Source: ASV31 sp965229765 (lineage in GTDB: Bacteria; Pseudomonadota; Alphaproteobacteria; Rhodobacterales; Rhodobacteraceae). Taken from it: 64,000 nucleotides of DNA. The notes beneath the pieces were generated by a model, which saw nothing but the letters and a program-made list of their open reading frames with translations, made no database searches and was not told the DNA's origin. The DNA lies in the NCBI GenBank assembly GCA_965229765.1, contig CBDDJT010000002.1:310001-374000 (forward strand), in the 5' to 3' direction. Positions 25,013-33,790 of this stretch are shown here, in pieces; position 1 is the stretch's first letter; the number at the start of each line of letters is the position of its first letter. A program made the translations under genes and the position numbers.

Positions 25013-25981
25013 CTAGGCCCAATAATCTGCATCCGTCGGGCCTATGTCCTGCTCGAGCTCGACTCGCAGGTTTTCATTGCCCTCGACCTTGCCTTCGACA
25101 CTGCGGGGAACATACCCCTTACCGGAAACCATAACACGATAGGTGTCGCTCGGCAGGTTGATGACGGCAGTGCCGTCTGAACCGGTCAGGGCGTTGAAGG
25201 GGTGAGCGACGACTTTAAGGCCCTCAATCGGAGCACCGCTTTCGCGATCGACCGCCTCGACATGCAGCGTAGAATCGGCCGGAGGCGTGATGCGTACGCC
25301 AAATTTTCGAACACCAGCCATGTGCGGAAGATCGCTGCCCGAGGCCTCGACGCTCGCATTCCACTCGAAGAGGCCGACTTCGTCAGGGGCATCGAGATCG
25401 ATTTCGGCGTAATAAAGCCCGGAAGTGCCCTGCCAAAGTGCCGTTCCCGTCTCGGTTTCGGCAACGACCTCGCCGTTGTGATCGCGCACTTGCACTTTCC
25501 AGCCACTCGTCGCGCAATCCGAAGTACATCGGGCGCCGATTTTTGCTGGAAATGCCGTTCCCCTGCTTATCGCCGAAGGGACACCCCAAACGACAGGCGA
25601 GATCTGGTGAGCAACGACAGCCACCGTAAAGCCTTGGACGACCTCGGGATAGGCGACACCGCCGGAGTCGTGAGAACACATGCGTACGACGAATTCATGC
25701 CGGCCCGCAACTCCAGGCGCAACGAGAGAGACGTCGGCGGTCCAGCTGTTCCCGTTGCTCTCTGCCGCTGGGTCGAGCGTCGAAGCAGCGACTATGTCAC
25801 CGGTGGAACTGACGATTTCGAGTTTTTGGCCGGACTTTTCGACCGGTGGGTCGTAATTGACCTCAAAGCGCAGCGAAAACGCCGCGCCCGCGTCCGTTTC
25901 CTCCGGAAGATCGAGCACGGCGCAAGTCCTTTGGCCCAGAATTGTGTCGGAGTCTTTCATCGATTTGTCCGTCTGTTTCAT
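25013..25981 (-). CDS. Ig-like / carboxypeptidase-regulatory-like domain protein
   Basis: This 322-residue protein is built of beta-sandwich segments. The C-terminal part (VEAVDRESGAPIEGLKVVAHP through YRVMVSGKGYVPRSVEG) matches the carboxypeptidase-regulatory-like/PEGA type, and the first two-thirds looks like two Ig-like repeats (VSLVAPGVAGRHEFVVRM and IDLDAPDEVGLFEWNASV). No signal peptide is visible, although both neighbours are exported. It may be carried through Tat with the flavoprotein or remain in the cytoplasm. No catalytic motif is seen; a structural or assembly role in the redox complex is inferred. Confidence 0.7.
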   Translation of the reverse strand: MKQTDKSMKDSDTILGQRTCAVLDLPEETDAGAAFSLRFEVNYDPPVEKSGQKLEIVSSTGDIVAASTLDPAAESNGNSWTADVSLVAPGVAGRHEFVVRMCSHDSGGVAYPEVVQGFTVAVVAHQISPVVWGVPSAISRGTAFPAKIGARCTSDCATSGWKVQVRDHNGEVVAETETGTALWQGTSGLYYAEIDLDAPDEVGLFEWNASVEASGSDLPHMAGVRKFGVRITPPADSTLHVEAVDRESGAPIEGLKVVAHPFNALTGSDGTAVINLPSDTYRVMVSGKGYVPRSVEGKVEGNENLRVELEQDIGPTDADYWA

Positions 25982-26026
25982 GGTTCAGGCGCCGGGCGAT
26001 GTCTGCGCACCGCCCGGCCTGTTGGA

Positions 26027-28099
26027 CTACGCGTCGGCAGCGCTTGTTCCCGCGATGAAGCCCTGCACATGGCCCTTGCCCAGCCCGTGCTTGTTGAAGC
26101 CACCCACCGCTTCGCCGCCGGCATAAAGACCCGGGATCGGCTGCCCTTGCAGGTCGACGACCTGCATATCACCATTACAGCGCAACCCGCCGTAGGAATC
26201 GTGCCAGATCACCATGATTGACAAGGCGTAGAAGGGCGGTGTCATCACCTTGTTCATTGGTGCCTCGACATGGCGTTCGAAATCCGGATCCTCGCCGTCA
26301 TCCACATAGCCGTTCCAGGTCTCGATCGTCGCGGCGAGATGGGTGAGCGGCACCCGCTGGTATGGATTGCCCCGCTTGATCGCAACGGCCAACCCCTCGA
26401 GCGTGTCGGCAGCGAAGAAGTATCCGTTCGTCGTCGAGATGTAGGGCTGGCGCAGTTCCCACCCGGTGCGTTCGATGGCATCCGCGTCAAGGATCGCCCA
26501 GATTGGCCCGGGCAGATAGTCTGGCGGTTCGGAGCCCTCGTTGATCTGCAACGCGGCTTCGAGGCCGTGATCGTAGGCATACATCTGCCTGATCCACTCG
26601 TGGCTACAATTGCGCCAATCCGCCGGAATATGATCCAGCCCCTCGTTCGGCTGGCCGCGCCGTGGTCCTCCCGGATACCGCGAGTTAGCCACCCTGAGCG
26701 GCAGGCGTGTTTCGTTGAAGAAACGCTTGCCCACCTGGTTGACGGCTACGAATTCCTCGAAGCCCGCATTGCCGACCTCAATCCCAGCGGATCCGCGGAA
26801 TGGGAAGGTCGGATGACCCGGCATCATCGACGTGTAGGCGTCCGGGGTTCCGAGACGGGTATCGACATGGAATGTCGTGGGATACGAGAGGTTCTGCTGC
26901 ATACCGGCAAGGTTGGCGCCAACCTTCATACCGGCGATGATGCCGCTTGCATCTTGGGCCCCGTCGCCGAGAAGTGCCTTGCCACTGGTCGTCCAGGCTG
27001 GCTCTCGCATTGCAGGGTAGAACATGCTGCGGAATTCCGGGTTGCCGGTATGGCCGCCTGAGGCGATGATCACCGCCTTGTTGGCCTTGATGGTAATCGT
27101 CTCGCGATCGTCTTCGACGTTCCCGTTGGACCACCAACTCGTCAGCTGCTTGCGCGTCACCGGATCGTGGCGGGGTGAGTAACTGGCCGTAAGCCCGAGC
27201 ACGCGGCCGGAAAACTGCTCTTCCCGGACAAGGTCCTCAAATCTACGGTTGAGGATGAACTGTACGCCCTTTTCGCGTGCCGAGAATTCCAGCGGCCGCG
27301 CCAGTGCGGTGCCGTTGCGCAAAGCGCCCGGGCCGACATAGGCCTCTGCGTTTTGCATCTGCACCGCGGCAAAAGCGCTAGTGCGTTCGGGATGGGCAAC
27401 GCCCGCGTCTTCGGCGGATATTGTCCCAGCTTTGATGTCGGTCTTGTCGCCCAGCATCAAGAAACAATAGGGCGCGCGGGCGCGACTGATGCCGCCGCCG
27501 CCATGGGTGCCGTTGATCCGGGTGAAGCGGACGTAATTGTCCATCAGGAACTGCCGCGTCGCCGGGCAATTGTCGGCCCAACTCCGCATCATTGCCGGTT
27601 CATTGTAGCGGTAGGGCGCTTGCCCTTTGGCATCGATGATCGACCAGTCGGTAATATCGGTGAACAAAAGCTCGATCGAGTCGTCGACTTCCTCCGGGTC
27701 CTCCACTGGAGGGACTGTGATGAAACCTTCGGCGTCGCTTTCTCCGGCCATGTCACGCTTCTGTACCGGATCCCCGCCGCCAAGCGACAGGAACGATCCG
27801 GAATGCAGCATCCGCCCGCCAAGGTCATAGTTCTGATCGATAACGATCACGCTGGCGCCCAGATCACGCGCACGGATCGCAGCCGTAAGCCCGGCGCAGC
27901 CACCTCCAGCGATAACAACGTCGGCCTCGTAGTCCCAATGCCTCTCGCTGTGACTACTTGCTTCGGCTTGCCCGGACTGAGCCATCAGCGCACCGCCGGC
28001 GCCCGCGGCCACAGTAGAGGTCAGGAATGCGCGGCGGTTGAGACCGGATCCCGGTTCGCCAGATACCCTTTTTTGTTTGCTTTCTTTATTCTTTGTCAT
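26027..28099 (-). CDS. Tat-exported FAD-dependent dehydrogenase/reductase (fumarate-reductase flavoprotein-like)
   Basis: This 690-residue protein has a twin-arginine signal NRRAFLTST (21-29) followed by a hydrophobic stretch and cleavage near GQAEASS. The FAD dinucleotide motif VVIAGGGCAGLTAAIRA is at 61-77, and the C-terminal IPGLYAGGEAVGGFNKHG segment is typical of fumarate reductase/3-ketosteroid dehydrogenase flavoproteins. Export with bound FAD fits the Tat route. A downstream di-heme cytochrome c makes a periplasmic respiratory oxidation or reduction likely. The substrate is unknown: the active site cannot be assigned by eye to fumarate, urocanate or steroid enzymes. A LysR gene is divergent. 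Confidence 0.88.
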   Translation of the reverse strand: MTKNKESKQKRVSGEPGSGLNRRAFLTSTVAAGAGGALMAQSGQAEASSHSERHWDYEADVVIAGGGCAGLTAAIRARDLGASVIVIDQNYDLGGRMLHSGSFLSLGGGDPVQKRDMAGESDAEGFITVPPVEDPEEVDDSIELLFTDITDWSIIDAKGQAPYRYNEPAMMRSWADNCPATRQFLMDNYVRFTRINGTHGGGGISRARAPYCFLMLGDKTDIKAGTISAEDAGVAHPERTSAFAAVQMQNAEAYVGPGALRNGTALARPLEFSAREKGVQFILNRRFEDLVREEQFSGRVLGLTASYSPRHDPVTRKQLTSWWSNGNVEDDRETITIKANKAVIIASGGHTGNPEFRSMFYPAMREPAWTTSGKALLGDGAQDASGIIAGMKVGANLAGMQQNLSYPTTFHVDTRLGTPDAYTSMMPGHPTFPFRGSAGIEVGNAGFEEFVAVNQVGKRFFNETRLPLRVANSRYPGGPRRGQPNEGLDHIPADWRNCSHEWIRQMYAYDHGLEAALQINEGSEPPDYLPGPIWAILDADAIERTGWELRQPYISTTNGYFFAADTLEGLAVAIKRGNPYQRVPLTHLAATIETWNGYVDDGEDPDFERHVEAPMNKVMTPPFYALSIMVIWHDSYGGLRCNGDMQVVDLQGQPIPGLYAGGEAVGGFNKHGLGKGHVQGFIAGTSAADA

Positions 28100-28321
28100 C
28101 CTTCACTTCCTCCCGATCCGCGGTCCCGAGGAGTTCTCGCACCGCCCAGTTGATGGTTAGAAAGCGGACGGGTCAGCTGTCCATTGCAAAAAACTTGAGC
28201 ATGCAGTAACTTTTTTTGACATCTCGACGGAAATTGTCCGGTTTCCTCCTTATGTATCCGGTCATTCGTCCCTTGAGCGACCTGCCAAGTGCGAGTCGCA
28301 AAGAAGCGGTTAAATGCTCCT

Positions 28322-29281
28322 ATGACTCTGCGTTTTCGCCAGATCCGATATTTCGTGGAGATCGTGGACGCCGGCAGTATGAACAAAGCTGCGGCCAATC
28401 TGGGCCTCGTGCCGAATGCATTGAGCCTGCAAATAAAATCTCTTGAGGAAAATTGCGGGCTCCGATTGCTCGAGCGTCATGCGCGCGGTGTGATCCCGAC
28501 CGAAGCGGGGCGCAGGTTCTACCAGAATAGTCAACGAATTCTGCAGATTCTATCGGAAACGGAGCGTGACATTCAGGCAAGCACGCAAGCACCCGCGGTG
28601 TACCGGATGGGCGTGATCCCGAGTGTCATCCATGCAATTGGAATGGACGATCTCCGGACTTCCGGTCCGCCCGGTGCCAATTTTCGGATTGACCTGGTCG
28701 AAGGGTTTGCGAAGGATCTCTCAGCCCGCCTCGAAGCTGGGGATCTGGACTTTGCGATTAGCACGGCTTCGACCGGGAGCCCCAAGGTGAGCGGCATCGA
28801 AATGCTTGAGGAGACTTTGGTCTACGTCACTTCGTCCGCATTCGAAGAAACGAAGGGCGAGGTGAAACTTCGGGAGATCATAGAACGCAACGACTTGATC
28901 CGATTTGGAAATGCAAGCCAAGTTTGGGAGTCGCTTCGCAGTGCCGCCGAGAAATCGGGGCTCGCGGCGCATGAAGCCTGTGTCATCGAATCGACCGATC
29001 TTCTGCGACGAATGCTCCAACGCGGCGCCGGGACTGCCGTCGCGCCGCTGGGGCTCATAGTAAGAGAGTGGCGAAAGGGGCAGGTCGCGGTGCACAGGAT
29101 CGCTGGACAGATGCTTGCACGCCGGATTTCGTTATATTGGCGCCCCGCCTCACCGACGTCTCAAAGTGACTTTCTAGCAGTCCGCAAGTTCACCATGGGC
29201 TTGTTGGAATCCTATCAAGGTGCCACAATTCCATTTTCCCGGATCATTGACCAACCCACCGTGCAAGCGTTGACGTCCTGA
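28322..29281 (+). CDS. LysR-family transcriptional regulator
   Basis: This 319-residue regulator has an N-terminal HTH (RQIRYFVEIVDAGSMNKAAANLGLVPNALSLQIKSLEE) and a C-terminal inducer domain. The ATG at 28322 gives the normal LysR start MTLRFRQIRYF; the GTG at 28289 adds 11 residues with no family match. It is divergent from the Tat-flavoprotein operon (222-bp gap) and is its likely regulator. I found no clean palindrome in the gap, though the AT-rich stretch around 28185-28220 is unusual for this DNA. Confidence 0.9.
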   Translation: MTLRFRQIRYFVEIVDAGSMNKAAANLGLVPNALSLQIKSLEENCGLRLLERHARGVIPTEAGRRFYQNSQRILQILSETERDIQASTQAPAVYRMGVIPSVIHAIGMDDLRTSGPPGANFRIDLVEGFAKDLSARLEAGDLDFAISTASTGSPKVSGIEMLEETLVYVTSSAFEETKGEVKLREIIERNDLIRFGNASQVWESLRSAAEKSGLAAHEACVIESTDLLRRMLQRGAGTAVAPLGLIVREWRKGQVAVHRIAGQMLARRISLYWRPASPTSQSDFLAVRKFTMGLLESYQGATIPFSRIIDQPTVQALTS

Positions 29282-29588
29282 TCCATCGATAGGACCAGCC
29301 TCGATTATGATTGTGACAAGTCCATCAAGGTCTTTATGCAGGCAATCCCACCCGCCAAAAACCCCAGCGAATTGAGATTTACCCGGTCGCATTCACGTGC
29401 TTTTGTTCGCTGTGCGCGTCCAGTTGCTCAGGGCAGTGTCGGACGCAAAAGCAATTCGGTCATCAGAAATGTCATCCAAACACTCGGCCTTGCAAGCGCA
29501 CAAAGCGGCGATTGCCTAGAAGCTTGTCCTTAGCGACAACTGTTCCGGGATCGCAGCGAAGGCCTGCAAACCATCTTCTCAGGGCTTC
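29282..29588. other. Gene-free interval left of IS66
   Basis: About 307 bp with no frame that resembles a protein and no tRNA or clear hairpin. It contains the left flank of the IS66 insertion site. Confidence 0.5.
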
Positions 29589-29596
29589 GTTGCGCA
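29589..29596. repeat. IS66 target-site duplication, left
   Basis: GTTGCGCA directly precedes the IS66 left end (29597) and is repeated exactly at 31971-31978. An 8-bp duplication is the IS66 hallmark. Confidence 0.93.
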
Positions 29597-29608
29597 GTAA
29601 GCGTCCGG

Positions 29609-31123
29609 TCAGGCCGCTTGGTTTGACCAGTTCCACGGCAGGAGATCATCCACGCGGGTGATCTTGTAGTCTGGGATTCGGGCCAGTGTATCGGCGAGCC
29701 ATCCCTGCGGGTCCACACCGTTCAGCTTGGCGGTCTCGATCAGGGTGTAGGCGATAGCGGCGGCGCGGCCGCCGGTCTGCGAGCCGACGAAGAGATAGTT
29801 CTTCCGCCCTATCGCCACGGATCGCATGGCGCGCTCGGCCGTGTTGTTGTCCAGTTCGAGGAAGCCGTGATCGAGATAGCGCCGAAGCCGCTTCATGCGC
29901 GTCAGGCCATACCGGATTGCCATGGCCAGCGGCGACTTGCCGGAGATCGTTGGCAGTTGCTCGTGCAGCCAGTTCTCCAACCCGTCGAAGATCGGCGCGG
30001 CTTTCGCTTGGCGGATCTCGACACGCCGGTCCGGCGGCGATCCCCGCGCCTCTTTCTCGATGGCATAAAGCTGTGCGATGCGCCGGATGGCCTCGTCGGC
30101 GATGGCCGATCCCTGGGCCCTGTGGACGTCGACGAACTTGCGCCGGACGTGGGCCATGCAGGCGACCTCATGGATGTCGCTGGACCGGTAGATGTCCTCG
30201 AACCCGGCGTAGCCATCGGCGTGCATCCAGCCTCGGTAACCTGCGAGATGATCCTTCGGGTGCTGGCCCTTCCGGTCGGGCGAGAACCGATACCAGCTGG
30301 CGGGCGGCGGGCCGCCACCCCAGGGCCGCTCGTCGCGCCCGTATGTCCATAGCCGCGCCGTTGCGGTCTTACCGGTGCCGGGCGCCAGCATCTTGACCGG
30401 CGTATCATCCGCGAAGATCGCCTGCGCGGCCAGCACATGCCGCCCGATCGCATCGGCGAGCGGTTCCAGCAGTGCGGTGGACTTGCCGACCCAGTCCGCC
30501 AGCGTCGAGCGGTCGAGGTCGAGCCCCTCGCGCTCAAAGATCTGGCTCTGGCGATAGAGCGGCAGATGGTCGGCGTATTTGGAGACCAGGACATGTGCCA
30601 GCAGGCCGGGTCCGGGACGGCCGCGCTCGATCGGACGTGATGGCAGGGGCGCCTGCGTGAAGGCCTCGCAGCCGGAACAGGCCAGGCGGGGACGGACGAT
30701 CCGGTTCACGATGAACCGTCCGGGCACATACTCGAGCTCTTCGGTCACATCCTCGCCCAGGCGTCGCAGCGTGCCACCACAGCGAGCACAGTCCTCGCCG
30801 CCGGTGGTCAGCTCGATCTCCTGGCGCGGGATGTGATCGGGGATGGGACGACGCTTCGGCTTGTCCTTCTCCTCTTCATCCGGGAGCCGGAGCTTCGCGG
30901 TCATCTTGGCGACGGAGATCTCGCTGGCTTCCAGAGCCAGCTGAAGCTGCTCGATCGTCTCGGACGAGGGGCCGAACCTGTGGCTGCGGTGACCGGCAAG
31001 CTGGTGGCGCAGCTTCTCGATCAGCATCGCCTGCGACTTCACTTCTGCCAGCAGAAGCGCCGTGAACCGCCGCAACTCCTCGGGATCTTCCGGCAGGGAT
31101 CTGGCCACGTCCAGCATGGCCAA
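29609..31123 (-). CDS. tnpC: IS66 transposase TnpC
   Basis: This 504-residue transposase has an N-terminal coiled-coil and helix-turn-helix part (LEASEISVAKMTAKLRLP), a zinc-binding CARCGGTLRRLGEDVTEELEYVPG segment with CSGCEAF, and the DDE catalytic region (IFADDTPVKMLAPG, MHADGYAGFEDIY, HGFLELDNNTAERAMRSVAIGRKN). The C-terminal NTLIET-like end (YTLIETAKLNGVDPQGWLADTLARIPDY) is typical. The ATG at 31123 may be preceded by alternative starts. It appears intact. Confidence 0.95.
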   Translation of the reverse strand: MAMLDVARSLPEDPEELRRFTALLLAEVKSQAMLIEKLRHQLAGHRSHRFGPSSETIEQLQLALEASEISVAKMTAKLRLPDEEEKDKPKRRPIPDHIPRQEIELTTGGEDCARCGGTLRRLGEDVTEELEYVPGRFIVNRIVRPRLACSGCEAFTQAPLPSRPIERGRPGPGLLAHVLVSKYADHLPLYRQSQIFEREGLDLDRSTLADWVGKSTALLEPLADAIGRHVLAAQAIFADDTPVKMLAPGTGKTATARLWTYGRDERPWGGGPPPASWYRFSPDRKGQHPKDHLAGYRGWMHADGYAGFEDIYRSSDIHEVACMAHVRRKFVDVHRAQGSAIADEAIRRIAQLYAIEKEARGSPPDRRVEIRQAKAAPIFDGLENWLHEQLPTISGKSPLAMAIRYGLTRMKRLRRYLDHGFLELDNNTAERAMRSVAIGRKNYLFVGSQTGGRAAAIAYTLIETAKLNGVDPQGWLADTLARIPDYKITRVDDLLPWNWSNQAA

Positions 31124-31175
31124 TCATACCAAAACAAGGGCGAAACAGGAATCCCGAACGTGCTGTCGCGCCCGG

Positions 31176-31523
31176 TTATCCTGCCTTGAGCGGCGTCCAG
31201 CTACACCGCGGCAGGCGCCAGTCGATCCCTTCCAGCAGCATCGCCAGCTGCGCCGGCGTCAGAGCGATCTTGCCCTCCTTCGCCGACGGCCACACGAACC
31301 GGCCCTTCTCCAGGCGCTTGCTGAACAGGCACGCGCCCTGGCCGTCCCACCAGATGATCTTGATCAGATCACCGCGCCGTCCGCGGAAGACGAACATGTG
31401 CCCGGCGAACGGGTCCTGCTTCAGCACTGTCTCCGCTTGGGCCGCGAGCGTCGTGAACCCGCGCCGCATGTCGGTCACGCCTGCCGCCAGCCACACGCGG
31501 GTGTTCACCGGGACAGGGATCAT
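31176..31523 (-). CDS. tnpB: IS66 accessory protein TnpB
   Basis: This 115-residue IS66 Orf2 protein has MIPVPVNTRVWLAAGVTDMRRGF, HMFVFRGRRGDLIKIIWWDGQG and FVWPSA, the conserved blocks of the family. It overlaps tnpA by 4 nt. It is required for transposition in studied elements; its biochemical role is unknown. Confidence 0.95.
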   Translation of the reverse strand: MIPVPVNTRVWLAAGVTDMRRGFTTLAAQAETVLKQDPFAGHMFVFRGRRGDLIKIIWWDGQGACLFSKRLEKGRFVWPSAKEGKIALTPAQLAMLLEGIDWRLPRCSWTPLKAG

Positions 31524-31888
31524 CCGGACAGACCCCGGATCAGCCGGGCCAGCGCCTCGGGATCATAGGCTCCGCTGATCCGCAGCCGGTGACCGCCCGC
31601 TGTATCAATCTCGATCGTGCCTGCCGCAGACACCGGACCGGCGGCGGCTCTGTCATCCTCGTGCATGGGCCTATCGACGATCTCGACGGGAAGAAAGCAG
31701 GCCGCAACCGGCTCCGCCGAGGGTTCCGGCGCATACCGAGGGTCGCGCAGCCACTTGAAGATCAGGTTGGCGTTCATCGCATAGCGCTGCGCCACCCGCG
31801 CAACCGACACGCCAGGTGCCGTCGTCTGCAAACAGATCGACCGCTTCTCCTCGTCTGTCCAAAGCCGCTTCGTCCGACGCGCCATCAC
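31520..31888 (-). CDS. tnpA: IS66 accessory protein TnpA (HTH)
   Basis: This 122-residue protein has an N-terminal helix-turn-helix (RTKRLWTDEEKRSICLQTTAPGVSVARVAQRYAMNANLIFKWLRDP), as in IS66 Orf1. It overlaps tnpB by 4 nt and is the first gene of the element. Confidence 0.93.
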   Translation of the reverse strand: MMARRTKRLWTDEEKRSICLQTTAPGVSVARVAQRYAMNANLIFKWLRDPRYAPEPSAEPVAACFLPVEIVDRPMHEDDRAAAGPVSAAGTIEIDTAGGHRLRISGAYDPEALARLIRGLSG

Positions 31889-31970
31889 GCACCCAAAGTG
31901 TCCACTATCCCATGGTGGACACTATCGATCACCCTCTACCCGAGGCAGTGCAGCGACCCCGGACGCTTTC

Positions 31971-31978
31971 GTTGCGCA
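31971..31978. repeat. IS66 target-site duplication, right
   Basis: An exact copy of GTTGCGCA at 29589-29596, directly after the IS66 right end. Confidence 0.93.
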
Positions 31979-32679
31979 AGAATGCGCGGAATGCTGTCAT
32001 TGATCACGGGGCAGTGAAAGCTCACTTTGTCCCCCATCGTTATCCTTGAGGCAGGGCGCAGCGAATGTCCGAACACGACATCTGCTCTTCGATCTTAATG
32101 TTCTTTAATATCAGTGGGTTAGAAATAGAGAAGGTTCGACGTCAGTCTCGTTCCCTCCGCCACTTGCCCTTGGGAACTGTTTCTCCGCACCCGACTGCCG
32201 CCGGAATTTCTCGTTGTTTTCGAAGGTTATGCGGACGGGGCTGAGCACCGGCCTTGGCGCCAGGTGGTCCGGAAGCGGTCCCATAGGGCCGGTATTCTCT
32301 GGACCTGATGACTGCGCTATTTCAGTAAACAGCTTGCAAGACACTGTATCAAAACAGATTTTGTGCGCGGCACCTGAGCACTTCGACGCTAGCGGCGTTT
32401 GGTCGTGACCTGCTCCCCGAAAATTCCCTCGTTCCGATGTAGAGTTTGCTCAACCTTTTGAAGGAGCAAACAGATGCGAAAGAACGTACAGCATCCCTGC
32501 TGGGCGGATGATTTCCGGGCTGCTGTGAAAGCCCTTGAACGGGTCAGGTTTGACCATGTTCCGACGCTACGAGGCCGCCTTGCCCGTCTCAACCTGAATC
32601 CTTCTGACAGGACCGACAGGACCGCCCGCGCCAGTACCGCCCCGGCGGCGTTCGCGAACAGGGGATGCCGGCGGGCAGT
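31979..32679. other. Interval right of IS66 with degenerate tRNA-flank repeat
   Basis: About 700 bp. The middle is the second copy of the tRNA-Ser flank repeat (32155-32397). A 90-codon frame (32474-32746, plus) has a good AAGGAG ribosome site before ATG 32474, but its product matches nothing I recognise and it runs into the 3' end of the ATPase gene on the other strand; it may be a truncated gene start. No other gene is supported. Confidence 0.5.
32155..32397 (+). repeat. Direct repeat copy 2 (decayed tRNA-Ser 3' end plus downstream)
   Basis: Collinear with 9334-9576 over 240 bp. It contains the identical CTCCGCCACTTGCC that spans the tRNA 3' end, a decayed version of the tRNA terminator (CCGACTGCCGCCGG then T-rich), and the CCTGATGACTGCG anchor at the same spacing. 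Only the last few tRNA nucleotides are present, so it encodes no tRNA. This is the pattern of an attachment-site remnant at the far end of an island. Confidence 0.65.
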
Positions 32680-33777
32680 CTACTGTGTCGTGGAGCGCAT
32701 CCCATTAACCAGTGCTTTGCCCGCCGCATCGAACACATGCATCTGACCGCGGTCGAAGCTCAGCGCCAGCGACTGTCCCTTCACGATCGGCAATTGCCCG
32801 GGCTGATGCACGGTAATCTGCGGCAGGCCCGGCGCATCGCAATACAGATAGGTCTCGCCGCCCAGTTGCTCGGCGAACGAGACCGTGGTGGACATTTCTC
32901 CTGGGCCGTGGGGGTGCACGGTGATGTGTTCGGGCCGGATGCCAAGCTTGATGCTGTCGCCATCGGCGAGGCCGGGAATGTCCGGCACATCCAGATGCGC
33001 ACCGTCGATATGGAGCGCCAGACCATCGACACCACGCACCGCACGGCCATCGAACAGGTTCATGCGCGGAGAGCCGATGAACCCGGCAACGAAAGCGTTG
33101 CAGGGCCGGTTGTACAGCTCCAGCGGTGGGCCCACTTGTTCCACGACGCCCTTTTGCAGCACCACGATCTTGTCGGCCAGCGTCATGGCCTCGACCTGGT
33201 CATGAGTGACATAGATCATCGTGCCGCCAATCTTGGCATGCAGCGCGGACAGTTCCTTTCGCATCGTCACGCGAAGTTCGGCGTCGAGGTTGGACAGCGG
33301 CTCGTCAAACAGGAAAGCCTTGGGGTCACGCACTATTGCGCGGCCAATCGCGACCCGCTGACGTTGTCCGCCCGAAAGCGCCTTGGGCCGACGATCAAGG
33401 TAATCCGTGATCTGGAGAAGCTGCGCCGCATTGCGTACGCGTTCATCGATCTCCGCCTTGGGCATCTTCGAGTTCTCCAACCCGAAGGCCATGTTCCTGT
33501 AGACCGTCATATGCGGGTAGAGCGCGTAGGACTGGAACACCATGGCCAGTCCGCGATCCGCGGCGCTCGTGTTGTTCACTACGTCCCCGTCGATCTCGAT
33601 CGCCCCCGATGTGATGTCTTCGAGGCCGGCGATGATCCGCAGCAAGGTGGACTTTCCACATCCCGAAGGGCCGACGAAAACGCAGAATTCGCCGGAATGC
33701 ACTTGCAGGTCGATGCCGTGGATCACCTCCACTTGGCCATAGCGTTTCCGCACGTTCTTGAGATGGATCTCGGTCAT
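32680..33777 (-). CDS. Sugar ABC transporter ATP-binding protein (UgpC/MalK type)
   Basis: This 365-residue ATPase has Walker A GPSGCGKST (36-44), Q-loop FQSYALYPHM (81-90), LSGGQ (134-138) and Walker B AFLFDEP (154-160), with the C-terminal TOBE-type region from about residue 235. It is the last gene of the hexuronate transporter operon, 13 nt after the 2-hydroxyacid dehydrogenase stop. Confidence 0.95.
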   Translation of the reverse strand: MTEIHLKNVRKRYGQVEVIHGIDLQVHSGEFCVFVGPSGCGKSTLLRIIAGLEDITSGAIEIDGDVVNNTSAADRGLAMVFQSYALYPHMTVYRNMAFGLENSKMPKAEIDERVRNAAQLLQITDYLDRRPKALSGGQRQRVAIGRAIVRDPKAFLFDEPLSNLDAELRVTMRKELSALHAKIGGTMIYVTHDQVEAMTLADKIVVLQKGVVEQVGPPLELYNRPCNAFVAGFIGSPRMNLFDGRAVRGVDGLALHIDGAHLDVPDIPGLADGDSIKLGIRPEHITVHPHGPGEMSTTVSFAEQLGGETYLYCDAPGLPQITVHQPGQLPIVKGQSLALSFDRGQMHVFDAAGKALVNGMRSTTQ

Positions 33778-33790
33778 GGCAGACCTTTCT

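Larger units (their letters stand above)
29597..31970 (-). mobile_element. IS66-family insertion sequence (2,374 bp)
   Basis: The ends are GTAAGCGTCCGG (29597-29608) and its near-complement CCGGACGCTTTC (31959-31970, one mismatch), with GTTGCGCA duplicated on both sides. The three IS66 genes tnpA, tnpB and tnpC lie in order on the minus strand, all intact. The exact target duplication means it jumped as a unit and its flanks have not been rearranged since. Confidence 0.95.
9334..32397. other. Candidate genomic island bounded by tRNA-Ser flank repeats
   Basis: The two direct repeats enclose 22.8 kb with IS3, IS66, phage lysis remnants, a recombinase fragment and several small regulator-plus-operon cassettes. 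Carbohydrate operons of similar style lie on both sides. No intact integrase is present, and the repeats are only about 65-70% identical outside the anchors, so the element is old or mosaic and probably immobile. The boundary call is inference. Confidence 0.45.

Noticed and set aside
9650..32040. Short similarity GGGGGACAAAG near 9650 and inverted near 32030
   Set aside because: Only about 11 bases of G-rich sequence match; this can occur by chance and does not extend.
32474..32746. 90-codon frame with an AAGGAG ribosome site
   Set aside because: It overlaps the ATPase 3' end and has no recognisable product; noted in the interval entry rather than called as a gene.
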